DNA from: Saccharospirillum sp.
Lineage (GTDB): Bacteria > Pseudomonadota > Gammaproteobacteria > Pseudomonadales > Natronospirillaceae
Assembly (NCBI GenBank): GCA_018402545.1
Contig: JAGYIL010000003.1
Span: 310,001-374,000 of the forward strand
DNA length: 64,000 nucleotides
Direction of reading: 5' to 3'
A model generated the notes under the pieces. It was given only the letters and a program-made list of their open reading frames with translations. It had not been told where the DNA came from and made no database searches. This document shows, piece after piece, positions 15,009-24,402 of the stretch (positions are counted from its first letter, which is position 1; every line of letters starts with the position of its first letter). The position numbers and the translations under genes are program-made.

Positions 15009-16835
15009 CTAGAGTGCTTGCTCAGCAAACCCCTCTATCTGACGCTGCCACAAACGCGCGTAACCACCATTCAATTCGAGCAACTCCGAGTGGGTGCCAC
15101 TCTCAATTATTCGACCCTCTTCCATATACAGAATGCGGTCCATGCTCACCACTGTGGACAATCGATGTGCAATGGCGATGACCGTACGGCCCTGCATCAG
15201 TAACTTCAGTGCCCGCTGAATCGCCGCTTCGGATTCGCTGTCGAGTGCTGACGTTGCTTCATCCAGCAACAGCACTGGCGCGTCTTTAAGAATGGCGCGG
15301 GCGATGGCAATGCGCTGGCGTTCACCGCCAGAGAGCTTGACCCCGCGTTCCCCGACCAAAGTGTCGTAACCGTAGGGCAGTGCCTGAATAAAATCATGAC
15401 ACTGTGCTGCCTGGGCGGCGGCAATAACTGCCTCGTCACTGGCATCGGTACGACCATAGCGAATGTTATCGCGCACGCTGCGGTGGAAGAGTTCTGCGGT
15501 TTGCGATACTTCGGCAACCTGGCGTGCCAGAGATTCCCGCCGACGCTCGCGAATGTCCTGGCCGTCCATCAAAATCTGGCCCTGATTCAGCGTGAAACGA
15601 CGCGTCAGCAATTTGATCAGCGTCGTTTTACCTGCCCCGGATGGACCGACCAGTCCAACTTTTTCGCCCGGTTTTAACCTTAGCGAAAAGTGGTTAAACA
15701 ATAGCTTCTGCTGGTCATAACCAAAGGTCAAGTCGCGGCATTCGATCTCACCCTGCTCCACAACCAATTGTTGAGCATCCGGTATATCCTGATTTTTCAG
15801 TGGCACGGCCAACACATCGAGCGATTCATTCACTTCGCCCAGTTGCAGATAAAAATCGAGAATGTAATCACCCAGGCTGGTGATCGACATCGCCAATTGC
15901 AAACCAATGGTCAGCAACATGGCGACGGTGCCCACACTCAAGTCGCCCAGCAATGCTCGTTGTAGCGCAAACCAGACCAGAATACTCATAAAGCCCGCAG
16001 TCAGCGCCAGTTGCACAATGCGCATGGCGCTGAACCAAAACCGCGCCTGCTTGCCGCGCAGGGCTTCCTCGTTCAGTCGCACGCTGAGCCGGTCCGATTC
16101 GTGCTCGCTGGCGCCAAAGCTGTGCACCAGGTCGATGGTACCAATGGAGTCGGCCAATTGACCCGTCACCCGTGAACGGGCTTCACCCAGTACACGCCCA
16201 ACTTTCAACACCCGCTTGGCCATCCACATCGAAACCGCGAGGAACACCAGCGCAAACAACACATAGGCCAGGCCATACACCGGCACCGCCTGGAATATTA
16301 AAATACCCGCGACCAGAATGCCGACCGCGACCTGGGCGAACTGCAGTACAAAATACTCCACTAGGTCGGGCCCGCTTTGCGCGGCCCGGCGAATGCGCTG
16401 GGTCAGGGCGCCGGTAAAGGTATTCTGGAAAAAGTGGGTGGGCTGGCGCAGGGTGTAATCAAACAGCTCACGCGCTACCAGGCTGGTCAGTTTCGGCAAC
16501 GTAAAGGCATTCACAAAAGTATAGAGCCGACCCAGCACCGGGCCAATCAGCCAGACAACCAAAAGCCAGCCAAACCAGGTCATTAACCGAGTGGCATCCG
16601 AGGTTTCGATGGCCTCGGGCAGCAGATCAATAAGGCGGCCCACCACCCAGGGCGTCATCGACATGCTGGCAACCGACAGCACGGTTATCGACAACAACAG
16701 CAGTAAACGCCAGGGCAGAAAGTTCAGCGCAATCCAGCGGCAGAAGGCCATGGGCGTATCGGGAAACGGCGGCCGGTCCAGGCGGGGCTTTTCCCCCTTC
16801 AACAGCGCTGCCTGTATCGGTGATTCAGCTTTCAT
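15009..16835 (-). CDS. ABC half-transporter (exporter fold), siderophore-operon associated
   Basis: A 608-residue fused membrane/ATPase ABC protein. Six membrane spans occupy about residues 40-330 and the nucleotide-binding domain the rest. It has Walker A GLVGPSGAGKTTLIKLL, signature KLSGGERQRIAIARAIL, Walker B VLLLDEATSALD and the switch His in AIAHRLSTV. It would work as a homodimer in the inner membrane. It is the last gene of the minus-strand siderophore operon (ATPase, two permeases, Suc_Fer protein, binding protein, this gene). By analogy with proteins of this fold in other iron loci (YbtPQ, IrtAB, PvdE) it may move a siderophore in or out; direction and substrate are not decidable here. 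Confidence 0.88.
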   Translation of the reverse strand: MKAESPIQAALLKGEKPRLDRPPFPDTPMAFCRWIALNFLPWRLLLLLSITVLSVASMSMTPWVVGRLIDLLPEAIETSDATRLMTWFGWLLVVWLIGPVLGRLYTFVNAFTLPKLTSLVARELFDYTLRQPTHFFQNTFTGALTQRIRRAAQSGPDLVEYFVLQFAQVAVGILVAGILIFQAVPVYGLAYVLFALVFLAVSMWMAKRVLKVGRVLGEARSRVTGQLADSIGTIDLVHSFGASEHESDRLSVRLNEEALRGKQARFWFSAMRIVQLALTAGFMSILVWFALQRALLGDLSVGTVAMLLTIGLQLAMSITSLGDYILDFYLQLGEVNESLDVLAVPLKNQDIPDAQQLVVEQGEIECRDLTFGYDQQKLLFNHFSLRLKPGEKVGLVGPSGAGKTTLIKLLTRRFTLNQGQILMDGQDIRERRRESLARQVAEVSQTAELFHRSVRDNIRYGRTDASDEAVIAAAQAAQCHDFIQALPYGYDTLVGERGVKLSGGERQRIAIARAILKDAPVLLLDEATSALDSESEAAIQRALKLLMQGRTVIAIAHRLSTVVSMDRILYMEEGRIIESGTHSELLELNGGYARLWQRQIEGFAEQAL

Positions 16836-16884
16836 ATCGATCGGTTATCCTTTTTGCTGTCGATGTCCCTGACTCTGACGCCGT

Positions 16885-17820
16885 TCAGCGCTGAGCGTCA
16901 ACAACGCGAATAATCTGTGGCACCAGCTCATCAAAAATAAAGTGAATGCTCAGCGGCGACATGAATGAAAAGGCACCGCCCAGCTCCTTGTCGACATAAA
17001 TTTCACGACCCTGCTGATGAAACGGCATCAGCTCCCGACCGGGCACTTTGTCTGCATCGGCCTGCGCATCACCGGTAGACAGCCAGATAAGTGCATCAAC
17101 ATTCAGCAACGAAAGTTCTTCAAGGCTCAGCTCACTGTAGAACCGATCACCCGCCAGGTCATTGATGGCCTCGGGGATTTCCAGCCCCAGCCGTTCCAGA
17201 AAAACACCGCGCAAATCGTTTTCACTGTAAACGCCCAACTGCCCTTCCCAGTAATAAGCGATGGCGGCTTGCTGGCCTTCCAGTTCCGGATGCTTCTCAG
17301 TCACCGATTCAAACCGCTGCTCAACCGCGTTTACCATGGCTTCGGCTTCGGGCAGCTTGCCGACAGCCCGACCGATCCACAGCGTTCGTTCATGCCAGGG
17401 CATACCCCATTCAATATAGTCGCCCGATTGTGGCAGCGTTGGAGCAATCAAACTGAGCTGCTGATATTGCTCGGCACTGATACCCGACGACAAGCCGACA
17501 ATCAAATTCGGTTCCAGTGCAGCAATGGCTTCCATATCCAGTTCACCAAAGGGCAACACCACCGGCTCGGTGTTTCCCCACAGATCAGCCGCCCAGGGCC
17601 AGGTGGCTTTATCCATCTCGCCGTACCAGTCGCGTACGGCCAGAGGTTTTTCGCCCAGGGCCAGCAGGTCATCGTGGTCGCTGTAGCCAATGGAGACTAT
17701 GCGCTCTGGCGCTTCGGTCAGGGTGGTGGTCCCGTATTTATGATTAAAGGATTCCGGGAAAGCCCAGACAGCAGTACTGAATGACAGAACAACGGCCAAT
17801 AAGGCCACTTTAATCGGCAT
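16885..17820 (-). CDS. Iron-siderophore periplasmic binding protein
   Basis: A 311-residue FecB-type binding protein with a signal peptide ending near TAVWA. Conserved segments: ERIVSIGYSDHDDLLALGEK, DMEAIAALEPNLIVGL and LNVDALIWLSTGD. It belongs to the same operon as the two permeases and ATPase upstream (18837-21806), with the Suc_Fer gene inserted between them, and lies 30 bases after that gene. Several Trp and acidic residues around the cleft (WYGEMDKATWPWAADLWG) differ from the other binding protein at 11763, so the two importers probably take different ligands. Confidence 0.9.
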   Translation of the reverse strand: MPIKVALLAVVLSFSTAVWAFPESFNHKYGTTTLTEAPERIVSIGYSDHDDLLALGEKPLAVRDWYGEMDKATWPWAADLWGNTEPVVLPFGELDMEAIAALEPNLIVGLSSGISAEQYQQLSLIAPTLPQSGDYIEWGMPWHERTLWIGRAVGKLPEAEAMVNAVEQRFESVTEKHPELEGQQAAIAYYWEGQLGVYSENDLRGVFLERLGLEIPEAINDLAGDRFYSELSLEELSLLNVDALIWLSTGDAQADADKVPGRELMPFHQQGREIYVDKELGGAFSFMSPLSIHFIFDELVPQIIRVVDAQR

Positions 17821-17849
17821 GGTGACTCCCTGTGCAGTGGAAGGATAAA

Positions 17850-18791
17850 TTAAGGTTGAGAAGTAAGCGCAATCAGGCTGTCTTCCGCAAACACAGACAT
17901 GACCTGCCAGGTGTTGTGAACAACAGGCTCTTCGCCGTCGTCCATTGCGGTGCAGGTTCCAAAGCGCTGAACCGTCTCAGGTGCCAGCAGCACACTCAAC
18001 TGACCAAACTCGATGCCAGATCGCCAGCGCAGCGTGATTGTCTTGCGGCCACCCTCAAGATCGGTATCACTTTCTGGCTCCAGCCTGTCCGGCCAGATTT
18101 TCTGATGTGCAAGATGCTGTCGAATCGCTACTTCCGCGACTTGCTGCTCCGGTGACAATAAGCGGTCACCCCGGTAGCACGGTAAAAAGGGGCGGTCTTG
18201 ACTCTCCGCATCCAGAAAGGCGTCGGCCAGATCGGCATCAACACGACCGTATTTTCGAGCCTGCGGAAATACCAGAATCGAAGTGGCCAGTCTGCAGCCA
18301 CCCAAATGCGTGCTCTGCCAGATTTCGATGGCCTCCGGCCGTGTCTCTGCCGTAGCGGTGAGTGCTTTGTAGCTGGCATTACCGAACTTGGCGCAGCATC
18401 GGTCTTTCTTACCATGAGTGCAGCACAGCACCACTGAGTCGGGTATGTCTGAGACTTCCCAGTCAGCCAGTGACTGACCTGTTTTCAATGCCGACAAAAA
18501 GGCAACCAGCTCAGCGCGCGGCACATCAAAGGCACGCGACTCCGGCATCAAATAAGCGCGGTGAGTTGTTAATGATTGAGCTTTCCGGTCAATCAGATTC
18601 AGGCGCCGGCCGGCCTCAGCCAATGCTGCAATGGCGTCAACTTCATCGGTGGTCATATCCTTTGCCTGATTAAAGGTTTTCGACCAACGCCCACTGGGCC
18701 AGCTCAGCAACAAATTGGCGCCCGGGTGCCCGCCCGTTCCCGGCAGTGGCTCGGCAACATCCCGACTTATTTGTGCGCAAAAGGCTGTCAA
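17850..18791 (-). CDS. Sucrase/ferredoxin-like (Suc_Fer) thioredoxin-fold iron-sulfur protein
   Basis: A 313-residue protein of the Suc_Fer-like family (thioredoxin-fold [2Fe-2S] ferredoxins). CCTHGKKDRCCAKFG carries the Cys cluster, and IWQSTHLGGCRLATSILVFP is the second motif; here a Cys replaces the His I expect after HLGG. Translation starts at TTG 18791, six bases after GGGAG. Its place between siderophore permeases and binding protein suggests that it reduces incoming ferric siderophore in the cytoplasm, a role analogous to FhuF-type reductases; this is inference from context. An alternative is a general redox protein captured in the operon. Confidence 0.8.
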   Translation of the reverse strand: MTAFCAQISRDVAEPLPGTGGHPGANLLLSWPSGRWSKTFNQAKDMTTDEVDAIAALAEAGRRLNLIDRKAQSLTTHRAYLMPESRAFDVPRAELVAFLSALKTGQSLADWEVSDIPDSVVLCCTHGKKDRCCAKFGNASYKALTATAETRPEAIEIWQSTHLGGCRLATSILVFPQARKYGRVDADLADAFLDAESQDRPFLPCYRGDRLLSPEQQVAEVAIRQHLAHQKIWPDRLEPESDTDLEGGRKTITLRWRSGIEFGQLSVLLAPETVQRFGTCTAMDDGEEPVVHNTWQVMSVFAEDSLIALTSQP

Positions 18792-18836
18792 AACGAACTC
18801 CCGTTTCTGAATTTCAGAGCAACCTGGCCAGGCGTA

Positions 18837-19901
18837 TCACAGCGCGCTTTTGGCCTGAGATTTCTGCAACAGATAAATGAACACTGGCACCCCGATAATG
18901 GCCGTGACCAAGCCTGCAGGAATCTGAATCGGCGCAAACAGGGCCCTCCCCAGAAGGTCCGCCAGGGTCACCACAAAGGCGCCAATCAAGGCCGTTAATA
19001 ACAGGTGAATTCCAACGCCGCTGCGCGCCAGGCGCCGCGCCATATGAGGTGCGATCAACCCAACAAAACCGAGTGGGCCAACCGCGGCCGTGGCGATGGC
19101 GGCGAGACCGACCGCCACACTGATCAGCGCATAACGAATAACGCTGGCGCGAACTCCCAGACCCACCGCCGTGCTCTCGCCCATTTGCAACGCCGACATT
19201 GAGCGGCTGAGAATCAGCAACGGCGGCATTAAAACAGCACACCAGACCGACACCATCCGAACTTCACTCCAGCCAGCAGCGTTGATGCTGCCACTGAGCC
19301 AGGCCAGCGCCGACATGGCCCGGTCAATCTGGCCGTAGGTCATCAGTGCTGAGGTGATGGCGCTGATGAAGGCGGCCACGCCAATGCCCATTAAAATAAA
19401 TCGAATCGAGCTGCCACCGCGCCGATTCCAGCTCAGCCCTTGAATCAGAGCTGCGACTATTAGGGAACCGGCAAACGCCACCCAGGGCCGCAGCGCGGAA
19501 CTCTGGTCAGGCCAGAGCACCGTCAACGTGACCACGGCCAGACCCGCGCCCTGGGAAATACCGACCAGCGAGGGGTCTGCCAGGCCGTTACGAGTTACGT
19601 TCTGCAAGGCGGCACCGGAAAGCGCCAGCATGGTGCCGACAAAGGCGGCCACCAGGGTTCGCGGAAACCGAAACTCCCACACCACTGTCGTCATTTGTCC
19701 GGAGATTTCGTCACCCAGCAAGGTACTGAGCACCTGGCGCAAAGACATCTCGTAACTGCCGATGGTCAGGCTAAGCGCGATCAGCGACAGCAGACCAAGC
19801 GTCATCAATAGCGCCAACAACAGCGCTTTGACCGGCAGCCGAAGCGACAAACGCTCCCCCGGAAGCCGCAGTACCCAGTAATGAGATAAACGTAGGGTCA
19901 T
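18837..19901 (-). CDS. Ferric-siderophore ABC permease, FecCD family (second subunit)
   Basis: A 354-residue polytopic permease. Landmarks: FRFPRTLVAAFVGTMLALSG, RNGLADPSLVGISQGAGLAV and VGPLGFVGLIAPHMARRLAR. It starts one base after the stop of the upstream permease, so the two are translationally coupled and should pair as a heterodimer. It is 45 bases from the following Suc_Fer gene. Confidence 0.92.
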   Translation of the reverse strand: MTLRLSHYWVLRLPGERLSLRLPVKALLLALLMTLGLLSLIALSLTIGSYEMSLRQVLSTLLGDEISGQMTTVVWEFRFPRTLVAAFVGTMLALSGAALQNVTRNGLADPSLVGISQGAGLAVVTLTVLWPDQSSALRPWVAFAGSLIVAALIQGLSWNRRGGSSIRFILMGIGVAAFISAITSALMTYGQIDRAMSALAWLSGSINAAGWSEVRMVSVWCAVLMPPLLILSRSMSALQMGESTAVGLGVRASVIRYALISVAVGLAAIATAAVGPLGFVGLIAPHMARRLARSGVGIHLLLTALIGAFVVTLADLLGRALFAPIQIPAGLVTAIIGVPVFIYLLQKSQAKSAL

Positions 19902-19902
19902 A

Positions 19903-20952
19903 TCAGGACGCCCGTTGCCGAACCAGATGGATAAACAGCGGCGCGCCGACCATGGCGGTCATAATGCCGGTGGCGATCTCCTGGGGCCGCAGCGCCAGGC
20001 GGGCAATAATGTCGACACCCAGCAAATAGGCACCGCCAACCAGCGCCGAGTACGGCACGATCCAGCGATAATCCGACCCGATAAAAAGCCGTACCACATG
20101 CGGAATGACCAGCCCGACAAAGCCCAACGGACCGGCCAGCGCGACTGAACAGGCAGTCAGCACCACCACACACAACAACACCTGCACTTTGAGCCAGCCA
20201 GTACGAACACCCAGACCACGAGCTACATCGTCGCCCATGGCCAGCACCGTCACCTTGCGCGACAGCACCATCGCCACCCCAAGCGCCAGACACAACCAGG
20301 GCGCCGCCACCGACAATACATCGACCCGCCGGCCAGATAGCGACCCCGCCAGCCAGACTCTTAACTGTTCGAACGTCTCCTGATTGAGCAGGTGTGCAAC
20401 GGAAATCAGCGCGCCCAGAAAAGCGGTTATTGCCGCACCGGCCAGCGTCAGCGTCAGTGGCGTCGCGCCACCAGGCGCCCACTGGGCAATTAACCAGACC
20501 ACCACCGCCGTTACCATAGCGCCCACGGCGGCTACCCAGGGCAACCAGACGGTCGGCACCGTCTGAAACACACCAATAGCCATCACCACCGCGAACGATG
20601 CACCGGCCATCAGCCCTAGAATGCCCGGCTCGGCTAGTGGGTTGCGAGTGACACCCTGCATCAAAGCACCCGCCACACTGAGCGCGGCGCCTACCAGCAC
20701 CGCAATAACGGCGCGGGGCAGACGCAAATCGCGAACGATCATGTGATCGAACTGGGAGGCGTCGTAAGAAATCAGGGCGTTTAACACCGTCGACAGAGGC
20801 AGTGATTTGGCGCCCACGGCAATGTGCCAGCCGAACATCAGCGCCAGCACGGCGACCAACACCGGCAGGCCGGCGCTGTAGGCTAACCAGGCACCGGATG
20901 AATCCTCCGGGCTTTCAGGAGTGGGAGCAAATTGGGAAACCTGGGTCGTCAT
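19903..20952 (-). CDS. Ferric-siderophore ABC permease, FecCD family (first subunit)
   Basis: A 349-residue FecCD-type permease. Landmarks: LRLPRAVIAVLVGAALSVAG, RNPLAEPGILGLMAGASFAV and AGPLGFVGLVIPHVVRLFIG. The start overlaps the stop of the ATPase gene by four bases, giving the operon order ATPase, permease, permease. Residues 1-30 (FAPTPESPEDSS) are a soluble extension before the first span. Confidence 0.92.
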   Translation of the reverse strand: MTTQVSQFAPTPESPEDSSGAWLAYSAGLPVLVAVLALMFGWHIAVGAKSLPLSTVLNALISYDASQFDHMIVRDLRLPRAVIAVLVGAALSVAGALMQGVTRNPLAEPGILGLMAGASFAVVMAIGVFQTVPTVWLPWVAAVGAMVTAVVVWLIAQWAPGGATPLTLTLAGAAITAFLGALISVAHLLNQETFEQLRVWLAGSLSGRRVDVLSVAAPWLCLALGVAMVLSRKVTVLAMGDDVARGLGVRTGWLKVQVLLCVVVLTACSVALAGPLGFVGLVIPHVVRLFIGSDYRWIVPYSALVGGAYLLGVDIIARLALRPQEIATGIMTAMVGAPLFIHLVRQRAS

Positions 20953-21806
20953 GCGATACGAACGCCAACCTCAATATGCTGGGCCGGTTCCGGAGCAGAG
21001 GTCGGTACGCAGATCAGACGCTTGGAATGCGGGTCCCGAATGACATGGGCATCCAGATCAAACACCGCCTTCAAATTCGCACTAGTGAACACGTCCGACG
21101 GCGGGCCCCAATGCTTGATGGCGCCATCGCGCAACATCACCAGAGTGTCGGCATAGGCTGCAGCCAGGTTCAGTTCGTGCAGCACGACTACCAGAGTACG
21201 ACCCATCTGGTGGGCCAGTTGCACCAGCAGCTCCATCAAATCGACCTGAACTTTCAAGTCCAGAAAGGTCGTGGGTTCATCGAGCAGCACCAGATCGGTC
21301 TGCTGCGCCAGCACCATGGCGATCCAACAACGCTGGCGCTGACCACCCGAGAGACCGTCAACGGGCCGGTCGGCAAAATCAAAAACCTTGGCAACCGTCA
21401 TAGCCTCATTAACAGCGCGCTCATCCTCGCTCGACCACTGCCGCAGCAGCGACTGATGCGGAAACCGGCCCTGAGCCACCAACTCACGCACCGTCAGCCC
21501 TTCAGGCGCCACAGGGCCCTGCGGCAACAAACCCAGCTTCTTGGCCACTTCCCGGGTTTTACTGCGGTGAATGTCCTGACCATCGAGCAGCACCTGCCCC
21601 TCGGTCGGCGTCAGAATCCGCGCCAGTGCTTTCAACAGCGTGGATTTTCCGCTGCCATTGGGCCCGACCAGAATCGTCACCTGACCATCCGGCACCTGAA
21701 AATCCACGTCATTGAGAATGGGGGCGGCGTCATAACCGACTGTCAGGGACTCACCCTGCAACCGGCTGGCATAACGAATTGACCTGGAGGAGATTGATTC
21801 AGACAT
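20949..21806 (-). CDS. Ferric-siderophore ABC transporter ATPase, FecE-like
   Basis: A 285-residue nucleotide-binding subunit. Walker [20 protein letters not shown], signature [18 protein letters not shown], Walker [14 protein letters not shown] and switch His [13 protein letters not shown]. It is the first gene of the minus-strand siderophore operon, and the only FecE-type ATPase in this part of the window besides HmuV, so it may serve both permease pairs. A Fur-like site lies upstream, shared with divergent tonB. Confidence 0.93.
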   Translation of the reverse strand: MSESISSRSIRYASRLQGESLTVGYDAAPILNDVDFQVPDGQVTILVGPNGSGKSTLLKALARILTPTEGQVLLDGQDIHRSKTREVAKKLGLLPQGPVAPEGLTVRELVAQGRFPHQSLLRQWSSEDERAVNEAMTVAKVFDFADRPVDGLSGGQRQRCWIAMVLAQQTDLVLLDEPTTFLDLKVQVDLMELLVQLAHQMGRTLVVVLHELNLAAAYADTLVMLRDGAIKHWGPPSDVFTSANLKAVFDLDAHVIRDPHSKRLICVPTSAPEPAQHIEVGVRIA

Positions 21807-21844
21807 GGGAAGCGGACTCCGTTAGCAACGAGTCTCACAATGTT

Positions 21845-21884
21845 ATTGCGAATCACTTTTATTTGCAATCTCGTCCGCTATAAT
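21845..21884. promoter_or_regulatory. Divergent siderophore-operon/tonB control region with Fur-like site
   Basis: An imperfect palindrome ttgcgaatcacttttatttgcaa (within 21845-21869) resembles the ATTCGCA/TGCAAAT style of Fur box; I count 11 of 19 matches to the E. coli consensus. A TATAAT -10 for tonB follows at 21879-21884. This places the tonB start at ATG 21918 rather than the frame opening at 21840. Confidence 0.5.
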
Positions 21885-21917
21885 AGCTGCCTGTTTTTAG
21901 ACCGGTTCAGCTCAGCG

Positions 21918-22850
<933 letters not shown>

Positions 22851-22976
22851 GTCAGTCAATAAAAGGTACTAACTCAAACCCTCACCTAACCCCATCAACA
22901 TCAAGCCTACCTTTAACAGCATCCCCGAATACCCTTTTGCAGCGAACTCAATCGGTGAATTAAAAATTGCGAGGCA

Positions 22977-23008
22977 TTAAAAAGCCGGGTATACACCCGG
23001 CTTTTTAA
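22977..23008. terminator. Bidirectional intrinsic terminator between tonB and hmuY
   Basis: A perfect inverted repeat (aaaaagccgggt 22979-22990 with acccggcttttt 22995-23006) has A-runs on the left and T-runs on the right, so it can end transcripts from both convergent genes. Confidence 0.9.
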
Positions 23009-23020
23009 TCAAATCCTGTA

Positions 23021-24157
23021 TCAGTCCAACGCGCGATACCGCACAGTGACATGACCACTTTCGTCAGCATCGTTGTAGTAGTTAACTACCTGAACCAAGG
23101 TTACATCATCGGTATCAGTTTCTTTAACGGCGTATACTCGGAAGTTGGGGTAAATACCATGTCCACCTAACAGAGCATATGCATACCAGTCGTTATAGTC
23201 ACTCCCGAATTCGCCTCTGGGATTGTAAAACATGTTCTCTGTAGATTCGGCATCTGCAACAAAATCACCTTCTTCCAGAGTAGAAACGTCGATTGCTTCA
23301 ATATCAGCCTTTTCCATTGCATACAGTTCATTCGAAGGATCACTGTCATCAGCAATGAATACGCCACCCTGTTGGCTACCGCTGTACCCCCCATTGACAA
23401 GGATCATCATGCTACGACCAATACTCGCGTACTGAACATCCCAGGTATCGGAGCCGCAATCCACAACAGCGGCGCTGTCGAAATCGAAGCAATTCTCGCC
23501 GTCCTCATCTCGTGTCCATGTAACTGCAGTGCTGGAGAATTCAGTATCATCGCTGCCTTTAACAAAGAAGTCGGCCTCTACAGTGACTGCATGGACGCCG
23601 GGAGTGGAATCATAGTTAACTGTTGTGAAATTAACTTTGGCGTAGCTATCGCCTTCTGCAGAGCGAATCAACCACCAGGCATCAGAGTTGGCTGAAAAAG
23701 ACATCGGTGGCACAAATTCGTAAAATTCAACACCATCACGACCAACAACCGCATCGATGCTGTCCTGAGAGAACTCCAGGTCATCCACACTATAGTTGGC
23801 TAATAAATGCTCCAGTTCAGAACCGGCTGTCGCATTTGTCCAAACGTTAACGTTTGGCGCTCCAGCATCAAAAAAATCCATCTGGGGAGCAGCCAATGCC
23901 AATTCAGTACGAGCTGCATTACTTCGAATACTGGTGGACTGGAATGCCAAATCCCAATCGTCGCCTGCCGATACCTCTGAGTCAGCCGAGAAATCTACAT
24001 AAGCCCACTCCGAATTGGCATCAACCTGAATTGACTTGAAGTCATCATTTTGTGAAGAGTCGTCTCCGCTTACCGGATCGTCTTTCTCGTCAACATTACA
24101 CCCACTTAGAAAAATGGTGGATGCTGTAATCGCAACTAGCCATGCATTTATATTCAT
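23021..24157 (-). CDS. hmuY: HmuY-family heme-binding lipoprotein
   Basis: A 378-residue predicted surface lipoprotein (lipobox IFLSGC, Cys at about residue 20). After an acidic linker the sequence follows the HmuY pattern: SEWAYVDFSADSEV, then DDWDLAFQSTSIRSNA, the hallmark W-D-L-A-F with I-x-x-N. HmuY proteins capture heme outside the cell and pass it to a TonB-dependent receptor; that receptor lies directly upstream on the same strand (24403-26364). The protein is longer than the Porphyromonas HmuY and very acidic. AAGGAG precedes the ATG, and an AT-rich TGATAATTATTT half Fur site lies just upstream (about 24168-24180). Repeat G separates it from the receptor gene. Confidence 0.85.
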   Translation of the reverse strand: MNINAWLVAITASTIFLSGCNVDEKDDPVSGDDSSQNDDFKSIQVDANSEWAYVDFSADSEVSAGDDWDLAFQSTSIRSNAARTELALAAPQMDFFDAGAPNVNVWTNATAGSELEHLLANYSVDDLEFSQDSIDAVVGRDGVEFYEFVPPMSFSANSDAWWLIRSAEGDSYAKVNFTTVNYDSTPGVHAVTVEADFFVKGSDDTEFSSTAVTWTRDEDGENCFDFDSAAVVDCGSDTWDVQYASIGRSMMILVNGGYSGSQQGGVFIADDSDPSNELYAMEKADIEAIDVSTLEEGDFVADAESTENMFYNPRGEFGSDYNDWYAYALLGGHGIYPNFRVYAVKETDTDDVTLVQVVNYYNDADESGHVTVRYRALD

Positions 24158-24260
24158 AAAATCTCCTTAAAAATAATTATCAGACCTAGGGTTTAGGGAC
24201 ATTTCTCTTTTTGTGCTGCATATCTACAGTGTTTAATTTTCTGACTTTGCGACAGACCAA

Positions 24261-24373
24261 GTGCGGGTTGCCGGGTACACCTATCCGGGGGAGTCCGCAG
24301 CAAGGGTGCTGCGGTCTAGGCCCCATGGACGGGTTCACGCCGAGCCCGGATAGGTGTACCCGGCAGCACGCAC
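24261..24373 (-). repeat. Dispersed palindromic repeat, copy G, short form (113 bp)
   Basis: Arms at 24261-24290 and 24344-24373 share a perfectly complementary centre (gtacacctatccggg/cccggataggtgtac). The core is reversed relative to A, F and H, with the apical stem ccgcag/ctgcgg and 8-base loop. It sits between the heme receptor gene and hmuY on the same strand, where it could attenuate read-through or protect the receptor mRNA. Confidence 0.9.
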
Positions 24374-24402
24374 GAGCTCATGGCATCTAAGCAACCCGAC
24401 CC

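Noticed and set aside
12696-20952. Recent duplication of the FecCD permease pairs
   Set aside because: The pairs share only family-level motifs; sequence differs throughout and the operon orders differ.
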